Assembly (NCBI GenBank): GCA_003820635.1
Contig: RPOS01000047.1
Location: 1-20,825, forward strand
Direction of reading: 5' to 3'
DNA: 20,825 bases
Source: Verrucomicrobiaceae bacterium
GTDB lineage: Bacteria > Verrucomicrobiota > Verrucomicrobiae > Verrucomicrobiales > Akkermansiaceae
Each line of letters begins with the position of its first letter. The stretch's first letter is position 1. The notes under the pieces are model-generated. The model was given only the letters and a program-made list of their open reading frames with translations, made no database searches and was not told the DNA's origin. Positions 1-9,640 of the stretch are shown in pieces. Made by a program: the position numbers and the translations under genes.

Positions 1-1
1 C

Positions 2-3000
2 ACCGGTGCCACGCCGCTGGTGGTGACCACTTTCGAGGGCCGACCGACGAAGCTCGCGCCGAACAACCTGCATCCGGACGCCGCAGGCACGGATGCCTTC
101 GCCCAAGCCTCGGTGCTCGATCTTTACTCGCCGTCCCGCTCGCGTCTGCCGCTCAAGTCCGGCAAAGCAGCGAAACGCGAGGAGCTCGATGCCGCCATCG
201 CGGCCATCGCCGCCGACAAGGCCGCGAAGATCGGTTTCCTCTTCGGGGCCGACGACAGCCCTACCCGCAACCGCCTGGCCAAGGAAATCGCAGCCAAGTT
301 CCCCGCGGCGAAGTTCTATCAGTATGAAGCGCTCACCGGCGAGGCCGCCACGGCGCTTGGCGATGGCGTGAAACTCGTCGCCGATTTTGCGAAAGCCGAC
401 CGCATCCTCGCGCTGGACTGCGATTTCGCAGGCATCGATCCGCAGGGTCCGGTGACGTCGTTCTTCGACCGCCGCAAGCCCGAGGGCAAGGCCTACGATG
501 CCAAGCCGGACGCCACGAAAATGAACCGCCTCTACGCGGTGGAAGCGGCCTTTTCACTGACCGGTGGCATGGCGGATCACCGCCTGCGCGTGGCCGCCAG
601 CCAAGTCGTGGCGGTCGCCGCCCAACTCGCCCGCGAGCTCGGCGTTTCCGGGGTCACTTCCGAAGGAACGATCACCGACAGCAAGCAGCTTGAATGGATC
701 AAGGCGATGGCCGCCGATCTCAAGGCAAACGCCGGCAAGTCCGCGGTGCTGGCCGGCTCCCGCCAGTCGGCCGCCGTGCACCAGCTCGCTCTGGCCATCA
801 ATCTGGCGCTCGGCAACATCGGCGAAGACAAGGCCCTGCTCGCCGTGCAAACCGAAGCCACCGGCCTCGGCACCCTCGCGTCCCTCAAGGCGGACATCGA
901 CGCGGGCACCATCGACACGCTGTTGCTGCTCACGCCTTCCAACCCGGCTTACGACGCGCCGGCGGATCTGGATTTCCCCGCCGCGCTGGCCAAGGTGAAA
1001 ACCAGCATCCATCTCGGCGAGCGCACCGACGCCACCGCCCACGCCTGCACCTGGCACATTCCGGCCGCGCATTATCTCGAGTCGTGGTCGGACACCCGCA
1101 GCGCCCGCGGTGCCTACACCGTGGTGCAGCCGATGATCCTGCCGCTCTATCCGAACTGCGTTTCGGAGCTGGAACTGCTCACCGCCCTGCTTGCCGCCGA
1201 TGGCAAACTGCTCGCCGGCGAGGGCGAGAAAGGCGCTCCCTCGCCCGCCTATGATGCCGTTAGAAAAACCTTCGCGGCGCTCGGCGGCGAAGGTGATGCC
1301 GCATGGAAAAAGCTCCTGCGCGATGGTTTCCTCGCCGGTTCGAAATATGCGGCCGCCACACCAATCGTCGGCCCGGTTTCCGTGGACACTTTCCCCGCCG
1401 CGCCGACCAAGGACTCGCTGGAAGTGATTTTCGCCACCGACGCCTCGGTTTACGACGGCCGCTGGATCGACAACGCATGGCTTCAGGAAGCGCCCGATCC
1501 GATTTCCAAACTCACCTGGGACAACGCCGCGCTCATCGCACCGAAAACCGCCAAGGAGCTCGGCATCTACGACAAGCTCATCGAACCCGAGCCGGTTTCC
1601 AAAGTGCTCGGCGTTGAAAGCAAATATGCCGACGTCGGCCCGGACGGCGAAGGCGAGAACCGCAAGCAGCCGATGATCGCCGTCACGGTGAACGGCCGCA
1701 CGCTGGAAATCCCGGTGCTCGTTTCCTTCGGCCAGGCCGAAAACACGCTGATCATCCCGCTCGGCTACGGCCAGGCCTTCGACAAGGACGATGAACTCGG
1801 CCGCAAGCCCGCCAATGAAACCCACGTCGGCCTCGTCGGCGTGAACCGTGGTTTCAACGCCTATCCGCTGCGCACCGCCGCCACGGCATACATGGCATCC
1901 GGCGCGACCGTGAAACTCACCGACCGGAAATATTCGGTGGCGCTCACCCAGGAGCACAGCGCCATGTATGGCCGCGCGCTGGCCCGCGAGGTTTCCACCA
2001 TCGACTCACACGACGAGAAAGGCGGATTCCAACAACAACTCGCCAACGTCAAGAAGCAGGGCAACGACTCCCACGCCCCGCCGAATGTTTATCTCTACAA
2101 GCCGATGGGTTCCGCCAAATGGAACCCCGGCCCGGATGGCAAGGCCCAACCACTCATCAACGACCCGCTTCACCAGTGGGCGATGTCCATCGACCTCTCC
2201 TCCTGCATGGGTTGCAACTCCTGCCTCGTCGCCTGCCAGGCTGAGAACAACATTCCGGTCGTCGGCAAGGAGCAGGTGGCCCGCGGCCGCGAAATGCACT
2301 GGATCCGCATGGACCGTTATTTCGCCGCACAGAAGGACAACACCTTCGATGCCGACAACCCGGCGCTCGTTCCCCAGCCGGTCGCTTGTGTGCATTGCGA
2401 GTCCGCACCCTGCGAAACCGTCTGCCCGGTCAACGCCACCGTCCACACCGAGGACGGCCTCAACGCAATGGCCTACAACCGCTGCATCGGCACCCGCTAC
2501 TGCGCCAATAACTGCCCCTACAAGGCCCGCCGTTTCAACTACTTCGACTACAACAAGCGCAACCCGCTCATCAAACACAACCTCTACCGCGGACCGCTCG
2601 GCGAGAAGACCGTGGGCGATGCGGAACACTTGCAGAAGAACCCGAATGTCACCGTCCGCATGCGCGGCGTGATGGAAAAGTGCACCTACTGCGTGCAGCG
2701 CCTCAAGGATTCCGTCATCCGCCAGAAGCGTGGCCAGAAGCAGGAGTCCCTCCTCGCCGGCAAGCCTTCCACCGAGATGGAAGTCACAACCAAGACACTC
2801 CGCATCCCGGTGGATTCGGTGAAGGTCGCCTGTCAGGAAGCCTGCCCCGCAGACGCAATCACCTTCGGCAACCTGCACGACGACGACAAGTCGGCATTGG
2901 GCCGCAGCAAGCACATCGAGCGCAATTACGACCTGCTCAACTACATCGGCACCCGCCCGCGCACCAGCTACCTGGCCCGCGTCAAGAATCCGAATCCGGA

Positions 3001-3049
3001 CATGCCGGACGCCAAATTCATCGGCAAGGCCACCATCCACATGGTGTGA
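2..3049 (+). CDS. actB: ActB, iron-sulfur subunit of alternative complex III (5' partial)
   Basis: This is the peripheral electron-transfer subunit of alternative complex III, which oxidises quinol and passes electrons to c-type cytochromes. The frame is open to the left window edge, so the N-terminus (normally with a Tat signal) is missing; the GTG at 20 is only an internal codon. The first two thirds match the molybdopterin-oxidoreductase-like half of ActB (for example GRPTKLAPNNLHP near the edge), which in this family carries no molybdenum cofactor. The C-terminal third is ferredoxin-like. Its cysteines form CxxCxxCxxxC (from 2204), CxxCxxxxCxxxCP (about 2388-2427), CIGTRYCANNCP (about 2483-2518), CxxC (about 2682-2693) and CxxxCP (about 2831-2848). 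That is 15 cysteines, exactly enough for the three [4Fe-4S] and one [3Fe-4S] clusters known in this family. actA, the multihaem subunit, is expected upstream but lies outside the window. Confidence 0.95.
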   Translation, partial: TGATPLVVTTFEGRPTKLAPNNLHPDAAGTDAFAQASVLDLYSPSRSRLPLKSGKAAKREELDAAIAAIAADKAAKIGFLFGADDSPTRNRLAKEIAAKFPAAKFYQYEALTGEAATALGDGVKLVADFAKADRILALDCDFAGIDPQGPVTSFFDRRKPEGKAYDAKPDATKMNRLYAVEAAFSLTGGMADHRLRVAASQVVAVAAQLARELGVSGVTSEGTITDSKQLEWIKAMAADLKANAGKSAVLAGSRQSAAVHQLALAINLALGNIGEDKALLAVQTEATGLGTLASLKADIDAGTIDTLLLLTPSNPAYDAPADLDFPAALAKVKTSIHLGERTDATAHACTWHIPAAHYLESWSDTRSARGAYTVVQPMILPLYPNCVSELELLTALLAADGKLLAGEGEKGAPSPAYDAVRKTFAALGGEGDAAWKKLLRDGFLAGSKYAAATPIVGPVSVDTFPAAPTKDSLEVIFATDASVYDGRWIDNAWLQEAPDPISKLTWDNAALIAPKTAKELGIYDKLIEPEPVSKVLGVESKYADVGPDGEGENRKQPMIAVTVNGRTLEIPVLVSFGQAENTLIIPLGYGQAFDKDDELGRKPANETHVGLVGVNRGFNAYPLRTAATAYMASGATVKLTDRKYSVALTQEHSAMYGRALAREVSTIDSHDEKGGFQQQLANVKKQGNDSHAPPNVYLYKPMGSAKWNPGPDGKAQPLINDPLHQWAMSIDLSSCMGCNSCLVACQAENNIPVVGKEQVARGREMHWIRMDRYFAAQKDNTFDADNPALVPQPVACVHCESAPCETVCPVNATVHTEDGLNAMAYNRCIGTRYCANNCPYKARRFNYFDYNKRNPLIKHNLYRGPLGEKTVGDAEHLQKNPNVTVRMRGVMEKCTYCVQRLKDSVIRQKRGQKQESLLAGKPSTEMEVTTKTLRIPVDSVKVACQEACPADAITFGNLHDDDKSALGRSKHIERNYDLLNYIGTRPRTSYLARVKNPNPDMPDAKFIGKATIHMV

Positions 3050-3179
3050 AGACACAAGACATCAAGACACAAGACGCAAGAGAAGAGCATGAAATCGACA
3101 ATCAGCACTGCCACGGAACCGCACATGGGAAGCACATTCTTCCCTCTTGGATCTTGCTGTCTTGCGTCTTGCGTCTTTT
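3049..3179. repeat. Imperfect inverted repeat in the actB-actC gap
   Basis: The 165-bp gap between actB and actC holds two arms of about 34 bp, at 3049-3082 and 3144-3179. They are reverse complements with a few mismatches and single-base shifts. Each arm is itself a run of roughly 7-bp units of the type AAGACAC or AAGACGC on one strand. A perfect 6-bp hairpin (GGGAAG at 3127-3132 and CTTCCC at 3139-3144) sits beside the right arm. In RNA this would form a long hairpin with a loop of about 60 nt inside the operon transcript. It could be a copy of a dispersed element or an mRNA-processing site; both readings are inference. Confidence 0.6.
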
Positions 3180-3214
3180 CCCCGCTTTCCTAACGACTTT
3201 CCATTCACATTTCC

Positions 3215-4693
<1,479 letters not shown>

Positions 4694-4728
4694 GAATCTG
4701 AAAAACTGAAAATCTGAAATTTCAAACA
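4694..4728 (+). repeat. 8-bp periodic AT-rich spacer, actC-actD
   Basis: The whole 35-nt gap is built of near-8-bp units: GAATCTGA, AAAACTGA, AAATCTGA, AATTTCAA. It ends three bases before the GTG start of actD. No Shine-Dalgarno site is present, so the array occupies the ribosome-entry region. It is AT-rich against GC-rich flanking genes. Confidence 0.7.
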
Positions 4729-5283
4729 GTGAGCACCACCCGCAAACGCGTTTACGGCTACCTCGCCGAGTTCAAGAGCGCCTCCGCCCTTTACAAGGCG
4801 GCGGAGAAGATCCGCGACGCCGGCTTCAGGAAATGGGACTGCTACTCGCCCTACCCGATCCACGGGCTCGACGGTGCAATGGGCATGAAGCGCTCCATCC
4901 TGCCGTGGTTCGTTTTCTTCGGCGGCATGACCGGCTGCGCCACCGCCTTCACGCTCGCCTATTCCACCCAGGTGGTGATCTATCCGACGGTGGTGCAGGC
5001 CAAGCCCGCCAACATCTTCACCATCCCGGCGTTCTTCCCGGTGATGTTCGAGCTGACCATCCTGTTCTCCGGCTTCACGGTGCTCTTCGGACTGCTCGCG
5101 CTCATCCAGCTTCCACGCCTGAATCACCCGCTCTTCGCCAGCAAGCAGTTCCACCGCGCCACTGACGACGGCTTCTTCATCGCCATCGAGGCCCGCGACC
5201 CGAATTTCAGCCCGAATCAGACCAAGGAACTTCTCGCCTCTATCGGCGGAGAAAACATCGAACTCGTCGAAGAAGAGGACTGA
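4729..5283 (+). CDS. actD: ActD, DUF3341 membrane subunit of alternative complex III
   Basis: This small ACIII membrane subunit (DUF3341 family) packs against the NrfD-like core; it binds no known cofactor. The 184-residue length is normal for ActD. A soluble N-terminal half carries the family motif YPIHGLDGAMGMKRS (about residues 42-56). Two hydrophobic helices follow, at about 58-82 and 101-127, then a soluble acidic tail. The start is a GTG at 4729, the only non-ATG start I assign in this operon; it begins MSTTRKRVYGYLAEF, the usual start of the family. No Shine-Dalgarno site is visible, and the preceding 35 bp are a periodic AT-rich repeat. Confidence 0.93.
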   Translation: MSTTRKRVYGYLAEFKSASALYKAAEKIRDAGFRKWDCYSPYPIHGLDGAMGMKRSILPWFVFFGGMTGCATAFTLAYSTQVVIYPTVVQAKPANIFTIPAFFPVMFELTILFSGFTVLFGLLALIQLPRLNHPLFASKQFHRATDDGFFIAIEARDPNFSPNQTKELLASIGGENIELVEEED

Positions 5284-5292
5284 GGAAAATTT

Positions 5293-5320
5293 TCAATACT
5301 CAATATTCAATAATCAATTT
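5293..5320 (+). repeat. Heptamer tandem array, actD-actE spacer
   Basis: Four consecutive 7-bp units (TCAATAC, TCAATAT, TCAATAA, TCAATTT) fill most of the 41-bp gap and stop 4 nt before the actE ATG. The first five bases of the unit are invariant. The array lies where a ribosome binding site would normally be. Confidence 0.8.
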
Positions 5321-5324
5321 CCCG

Positions 5325-5972
5325 ATGCGCTACTTTTTCCTAGCCTACGCATTGATCGCGCTGCTCGTCGTCGGCATCTTCGGCCTGCGCGGCCAGAAGT
5401 TTTCCAAGCCGCCGGTCCGGATTTTCCCGGACATGGACCAGCAGGACAAGCTCAAGGCCCAGAAGCCGGATCCGTTCTTCGCCGACGGCCACGGCGGCCG
5501 TCTTCCCGTCACCCAAACCCAGCCGCGCGGTTTCAACCCGGAAGGCGCGTCCAGCATCGGCGGCATTCCCGAGTATGAGTTCGGCGGCCAGAGCGGATAT
5601 TACCACACCGGCCACGTCGGAGATTATTACGGTAATGGCATGCCCGAGGAACTCTCCCTCACCGCGGAAAACACCACCGAGCTCATCCTGCGTGGCAAGG
5701 AGCGCTATGGCATCTATTGCGCGGTTTGCCATGGAGCTTCCGGCGATGGCAACGGCATCACCGCCAACTACGGCGTGCCCGTCGCCGCAAACCCGAACGC
5801 CAAGCTCAACATCCTCACCCAGGAAACCTATCCGGACGGACGGCTCTACGAAGTCATCACCAACGGCAAAGGCCTGATGAGCGGCTACGGCTACAACATC
5901 CCCGTGCGCGACCGCTGGGCCATCATCGCCTACATCCACACGCTGCAGGCCGCCAAGGCATCCTCCAAATAA
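5325..5972 (+). CDS. actE: ActE, monohaem cytochrome c subunit of alternative complex III
   Basis: This is the periplasmic monohaem cytochrome c of ACIII, which relays electrons from the ActA/ActB haem and iron-sulfur chain to the oxidase or a soluble carrier. The 215-residue protein starts with a hydrophobic segment (residues 2-20) that acts as a signal or anchor. In many relatives ActE is a lipoprotein, but no lipobox Cys is visible here. The haem site is CAVCH at residues 132-136, and Met185 in GLMSGYGY is the likely axial ligand. The length and the late position of the haem motif fit ActE. The gene lies 41 bp after actD, over a heptamer array, and 12 bp before actF. Confidence 0.93.
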   Translation: MRYFFLAYALIALLVVGIFGLRGQKFSKPPVRIFPDMDQQDKLKAQKPDPFFADGHGGRLPVTQTQPRGFNPEGASSIGGIPEYEFGGQSGYYHTGHVGDYYGNGMPEELSLTAENTTELILRGKERYGIYCAVCHGASGDGNGITANYGVPVAANPNAKLNILTQETYPDGRLYEVITNGKGLMSGYGYNIPVRDRWAIIAYIHTLQAAKASSK

Positions 5973-5984
5973 TTTCCCATCGCA

Positions 5985-7295
5985 ATGGCCCACCACCACG
6001 TCACTTCCGCAGACATCGCCATCAACGGCGATCACCTCGACAACTCGAAGGTTGCCAAGGTGAAAACCGCCGCCGCGGCCATCGCCGCCCTCGGCACGCT
6101 CATCAGTCTGTATCTTCTATTCTTCGGCCCCGCGAAAATGCAGGGCACTTATGCCTATTCGTGGCTGTTCGCTTTTTACTTCTTCCTCACCCTCTCCATC
6201 GGCGGCTGCTTCTGGACGCTGCTCCACAACGTCTCCAACTCAGGCTGGGGCACCTCGGTGCGCCGCACCTTTGAAAACCTCGGCTCCACCTATCCGTGGA
6301 TGTTCCTCTTCGGCCTGCCGCTGCTCTGCCCGGAGATCCAGCACTACCTCTACGAGTGGATGAACACCCACCGCGCCGCCACCGGCGACGTGAAGGAACA
6401 CCTGCACCATGCCGACCACCTGCTTTACAACAAGTATTGGTTCATGAACCTGCCGTTCTGGTATGGCCGCGTCATCTTCTGGGGCGTGGGCCTCAGCCTG
6501 GTGATCATCGGTCTGCGGAAACTCTCCGTCGCCCAGGACACCGATCCGAATCCCGGCACCAAGCGCCTTTTCCAAGCCCGCTTCCACTCCACCTACACGC
6601 TCATCATCTTCGCGCTGACGATCACCTTCACCGGTTTCGATTTCCTGATGGGCCTCGATTACAAGTGGTACTCCACGATGTGGGGTGTCTATCTGTTCTC
6701 CGGCTCCGCACTCAACTCAATGGCGGTGATCATTCTTGTCTGCGCGTGGCTCAAGAGCCAGGGCCACCTCAAACACGTCACCGGACCCGAGCACTTCCAC
6801 ATCATGGGCAAGCTGCTCTTCGCCTTCACGGTGTTCTGGGCCTACATCGCCTTCTCGCAATACTTCCTCATCTGGTATGCCGGCATCACCGAGGAAACCT
6901 CGTATTTCCTCATCCGCAACACCGGCAACTGGAACACGGCCATGATCGCGCTGGTCTTCGGCCACTTCGTGGTGCCATTCGTGATCCTGCTCCAGGCATG
7001 GCTCAAGCGTAACCCCAAGACGCTCTCGATCATGGCCGGCTATACCCTCGTCATGCACGTGCTCGACCACTATCTCATCTCCATCCCGGAACGCGGCGTC
7101 TCGCTTGGCAACATCAACCACGAGGTTTTCGGCGATATCCAGGTCTCCATCCCCGGTGCCTTCTGGGGCGACATCCTCGCCTTCGTCACCATCGGTGCCG
7201 CCTTCCTGTTCTTCCTGCTGCGCGCACTCGGCCAGCACTCGCTCTATCCGAACCGTGACCCGCGCATCCTCGAGTCCGCCAACCTTTCCAACTGA
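5985..7295 (+). CDS. actF: ActF, second NrfD-like membrane subunit of alternative complex III
   Basis: This is the second NrfD/PsrC-type integral membrane subunit of ACIII, paralogous to ActC and thought to contribute to proton movement. The protein has 436 residues. A His-rich N-terminus (MAHHHVTSAD) precedes about ten membrane segments. Several charged or polar residues lie in or beside helices, such as Asp219 and Asp225 in GFDFLMGLDYKW and His357 with Asp361 in VMHVLDHYL. The sequence ALNSMAVIILVCAW and the segment around residues 60-85 are typical of ActF. The start ATG lies 12 bp after actE with no Shine-Dalgarno site. The next gene begins 18 bp downstream, so the cytochrome c/CcoN-like block appears co-transcribed with the ACIII genes. 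Confidence 0.93.
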   Translation: MAHHHVTSADIAINGDHLDNSKVAKVKTAAAAIAALGTLISLYLLFFGPAKMQGTYAYSWLFAFYFFLTLSIGGCFWTLLHNVSNSGWGTSVRRTFENLGSTYPWMFLFGLPLLCPEIQHYLYEWMNTHRAATGDVKEHLHHADHLLYNKYWFMNLPFWYGRVIFWGVGLSLVIIGLRKLSVAQDTDPNPGTKRLFQARFHSTYTLIIFALTITFTGFDFLMGLDYKWYSTMWGVYLFSGSALNSMAVIILVCAWLKSQGHLKHVTGPEHFHIMGKLLFAFTVFWAYIAFSQYFLIWYAGITEETSYFLIRNTGNWNTAMIALVFGHFVVPFVILLQAWLKRNPKTLSIMAGYTLVMHVLDHYLISIPERGVSLGNINHEVFGDIQVSIPGAFWGDILAFVTIGAAFLFFLLRALGQHSLYPNRDPRILESANLSN

Positions 7296-7313
7296 TCTCC
7301 CTTTCACCTTCAC

Positions 7314-8069
7314 ATGGACCCCAATCGCGACAATCCGATCGTCCGCTTCACCACTTTCTGGTGGGGCATCGGTGCCTTCCTGATCTTCGCCGTGCTGCTC
7401 GCCGCGATCATCCTCTTCACCCGCAAGGATCCCCAGACGCTGGAAGACGCCGCCGCCAAGCCGCGCTATGACATCAAGGCCAAGGTGGACGCCGCGCAAG
7501 CCGCCAGCCTGCCAGCGGAAGCCATTCAAGCAGCCATCCCGGCCGTTGCGCAAAAGCTCGTTGCATCCAAACCCGCCGCCGTGGAAAAGCCGGATCAGGT
7601 CGTCCCCGGATCTCCGACCGCCGAAAAACTCGCCGCAGCACCCGCCGTGGACACCAGCGCCATCGACGCCGCGCCCGCCACCGATGAACCGATCGACCCC
7701 GCCGCGATGGAAATCGGCAAGGTGCAGTTCATGGTCTGCGCCGCTTGCCACGGCCAGAATGGCGAGGGCGGTCCCATCGCTCCGCCGCTTGCTGGTTCGG
7801 AATGGGTGACGGGCCCGGTTTCCAACCTGATCCGCATTCAACTCCGCGGGCTGCAGGGGCCGATCACGGTGGCTGGAAAAGAGTATAACTTCCCCGCGCC
7901 GATGGCCCCGCTCGCCTATCAGACCGACGAGCAGGTCGCCGCGGTGCTGACCTATGTGCGCAACAGTTTCGGCAACAAGGCTCCCGCCGTGAAACCCGAG
8001 CAGGTCGCCGCGCTGCGCAGTGAGGTGGGCAAGCCGCCACTCACCCAACAAGACCTCGTGCAGCCCTGA
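7314..8069 (+). CDS. Membrane-anchored monohaem cytochrome c (first of two flanking the CcoNO-like pair)
   Basis: This is a class I-type cytochrome c, probably carrying electrons at the periplasmic face between ACIII and an acceptor. The 251-residue protein has one N-terminal membrane helix (about residues 14-36) that reads as an uncleaved anchor. A linker of about 100 residues rich in Ala, Pro and Lys follows. The haem domain has CAACH at residues 142-146 and a likely axial Met197 in FPAPMAPLAY, and ends in the fold signature LTYVRNSFGN. The same YVRN(S/N)FGN ending occurs in the cytochrome at 10375-11160, so the two may be paralogues. It lies 18 bp after actF and 29 bp before the CcoN-like gene. 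It may be the partner of the CcoNO-like pair; no exact family name is claimed. Confidence 0.85.
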   Translation: MDPNRDNPIVRFTTFWWGIGAFLIFAVLLAAIILFTRKDPQTLEDAAAKPRYDIKAKVDAAQAASLPAEAIQAAIPAVAQKLVASKPAAVEKPDQVVPGSPTAEKLAAAPAVDTSAIDAAPATDEPIDPAAMEIGKVQFMVCAACHGQNGEGGPIAPPLAGSEWVTGPVSNLIRIQLRGLQGPITVAGKEYNFPAPMAPLAYQTDEQVAAVLTYVRNSFGNKAPAVKPEQVAALRSEVGKPPLTQQDLVQP

Positions 8070-8098
8070 TTTCCACCTTTCTTCATTCTCCCAATCCG

Positions 8099-9595
8099 AT
8101 GTCTGCCATCACTTCCACCACTCACGATCAGGACGCCTTGCTGCGTGCGGGAATCGACCGCTCGCTGCGCCATCCGGTGATGTTTTTTCTGACCAGCGGC
8201 GCGGCGTGGCTCGCGGTTTCGATCCTGCTGGGTGTGATCGCCTCCGCCAAGGTTCACAACCCTGGTTTCCTTTCCTCCTGCCCCTTGTTCACCTATGGCC
8301 GGGTATTTCCGGCTCATATCAACGCACTGGTCTATGGCTGGGGCATGCAGGCGGCCTTCGCGATGATCATCTGGCTGATGGCCCGCCTCTCGCGCAAGGA
8401 GTGCACCATGATCGGCACCATCCTCACCGCCGGCCATGTCTGGAATCTGGGCGTGGGTCTCGGCGTGATCGGAATTCTCATGGGCCACGGCACCGGCATG
8501 CCATGGATGGAGTTTCCCGCATTCGCATGGCCGGTGTTGCTGCTGAGCTATTTCGCCATCGTCATCGGCCCGTTCATCCAGTTCCGCGTCCGCCCGGAAG
8601 GCCATGTGTATATCTCCCAGTGGTATCTGCTTGCGGCGATGCTCTGGTTCCCGTGGATCTACATCACGGCCAACACCCTGCTGCACTGCGTCCCCGGCCA
8701 TCCGTTGATGGGTGCCGGCATCAATGCCTGGTTCCGCTCCGCCTTTATCTTCCTGTTCTTCACGCCGGTCGCGCTCGGCACCGCGTATTATCTCGCGCCC
8801 AAGGTCACCGGCCGGCCGGTGTTCAGTTATTCGCTCGCGAAACTGGGATTCTGGTCGCTTGCGGTGATCGCACCGTGGGCCGGCATGCAGAAGCTCGCCG
8901 GCGCGCCGATCCCGCACTTCCTGCCCTACCTCGGTGCCGCCGCCACCGTATTGCTCTTCGTGCCATGCTGCGCCGCCGCGATCAACACGCTGCGCACCAT
9001 GCTGGCCTCGCGTGATACACTGGCCGCCAGCCCCTCGCTGCGCTTCACCGTGGCCGGCATCACCGGCCTGATCGTGCTGGCGGTCGCCGCCGTGCTGCTC
9101 AACCTGCCGGGATCCTCGCTGCGCCTCACGCAGTTCTCACTCTCCGGCTATGGTTTTGAAATTCTCGCCCTTTACGGGTTTTTCAGCCTGGTGATGTTTG
9201 GAGCCACCTATTTCATCGTGCCGCGCATCACCCGCCGGGAATGGCTTTCCCGCAGCCTGATCAAGATGCACTTCCTTTTCTCGGTCTATGGCCTGATCAC
9301 TGTCATCCTTTTCACCCTGTTCGGCGGTCTGATGCAGGGCATGGGGCAGGAAGATTGGCAAAGCGCCTGGAGCCCGGTGGCAGCCCGCCCCTATGCGGTG
9401 GCAACCACCTTCGCATGGTGCCTGATCCTGTTCTCAAACATCTTCTTCTTTCTCCATCTCGCCCTCATGTGGCTGGGGCTCGGACGCCGCAGCACCCACC
9501 CCACCCTGCTGGTGCGTTCCCACCACGGATCCAGCCCGCATGGCGAGGAGGGCGATATCGACAACGCCGGTCCCGGACACGCCGCCACCCACTGA
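8099..9595 (+). CDS. CcoN-like cbb3 oxidase subunit I homologue lacking the active-site ligands
   Basis: This 498-residue protein of about 12 membrane helices is homologous to CcoN, the catalytic subunit of cbb3 oxygen reductases. Shared motifs include YGRVFPAHINALVYGWG (residues 66-82), the segment around YISQWYLLAA (171-180), YYLAPKVTGRP (230-240), FWSLAV and WAG (251-262), and LALYGFF ... VPRIT (356-378). By motif alignment with CcoN from memory, only the first low-spin haem ligand, His73, remains. The CuB histidines correspond to Ser214, Gln264 and Lys265. The cross-linked Tyr corresponds to Ala258. The HxH pair that ligates both haems reads Phe353-Glu354-Ile355. It should therefore not reduce oxygen or NO. 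The frame is intact and motif-rich, which argues against a pseudogene. It sits with a CcoO-like gene between the ACIII and aa3 genes. Family membership is well supported; a role as a structural or electron-relay pseudo-oxidase is inference. Confidence 0.85.
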   Translation: MSAITSTTHDQDALLRAGIDRSLRHPVMFFLTSGAAWLAVSILLGVIASAKVHNPGFLSSCPLFTYGRVFPAHINALVYGWGMQAAFAMIIWLMARLSRKECTMIGTILTAGHVWNLGVGLGVIGILMGHGTGMPWMEFPAFAWPVLLLSYFAIVIGPFIQFRVRPEGHVYISQWYLLAAMLWFPWIYITANTLLHCVPGHPLMGAGINAWFRSAFIFLFFTPVALGTAYYLAPKVTGRPVFSYSLAKLGFWSLAVIAPWAGMQKLAGAPIPHFLPYLGAAATVLLFVPCCAAAINTLRTMLASRDTLAASPSLRFTVAGITGLIVLAVAAVLLNLPGSSLRLTQFSLSGYGFEILALYGFFSLVMFGATYFIVPRITRREWLSRSLIKMHFLFSVYGLITVILFTLFGGLMQGMGQEDWQSAWSPVAARPYAVATTFAWCLILFSNIFFFLHLALMWLGLGRRSTHPTLLVRSHHGSSPHGEEGDIDNAGPGHAATH

Positions 9596-9600
9596 CATGA

Positions 9601-9635
9601 AATTTCAAATCCCGAATTTCAAATTTCAAATCTTC
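9601..9635 (+). repeat. Heptamer tandem array, CcoN-like to CcoO-like spacer
   Basis: Five consecutive 7-bp units (AATTTCA, AATCCCG, AATTTCA, AATTTCA, AATCTTC) stop 5 nt before the ATG of the CcoO-like gene. They fill almost all of the 45-bp gap. Confidence 0.8.
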
Positions 9636-9640
9636 TCCTA

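Noticed and set aside
554..1957. A long open frame on the minus strand opposite actB (467 codons)
   Set aside because: It lies entirely inside actB, its translation has no recognisable motif, and long antisense frames are common in GC-rich coding DNA.
2006..3055. A 349-codon minus-strand frame opposite the Fe-S part of actB
   Set aside because: It is antisense to the conserved cysteine motifs of ActB; its composition is that of a shadow frame.
3089..3193. A 34-codon open frame in the actB-actC gap
   Set aside because: It overlaps the inverted repeat, its sequence is set by the repeat units, and it has no ribosome site or recognisable motif.
6717..8917. Minus-strand frames of 444 and 321 codons opposite actF, the cytochrome c and the CcoN-like gene
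   Set aside because: Both are antisense to well-supported genes and read as charged low-complexity protein with no domain.
8099..9595. The CcoN-like gene as a pseudogene
   Set aside because: There is no frameshift or stop, the helix motifs are well kept, and spacing to the neighbours is tight. Ligand loss alone does not show decay.
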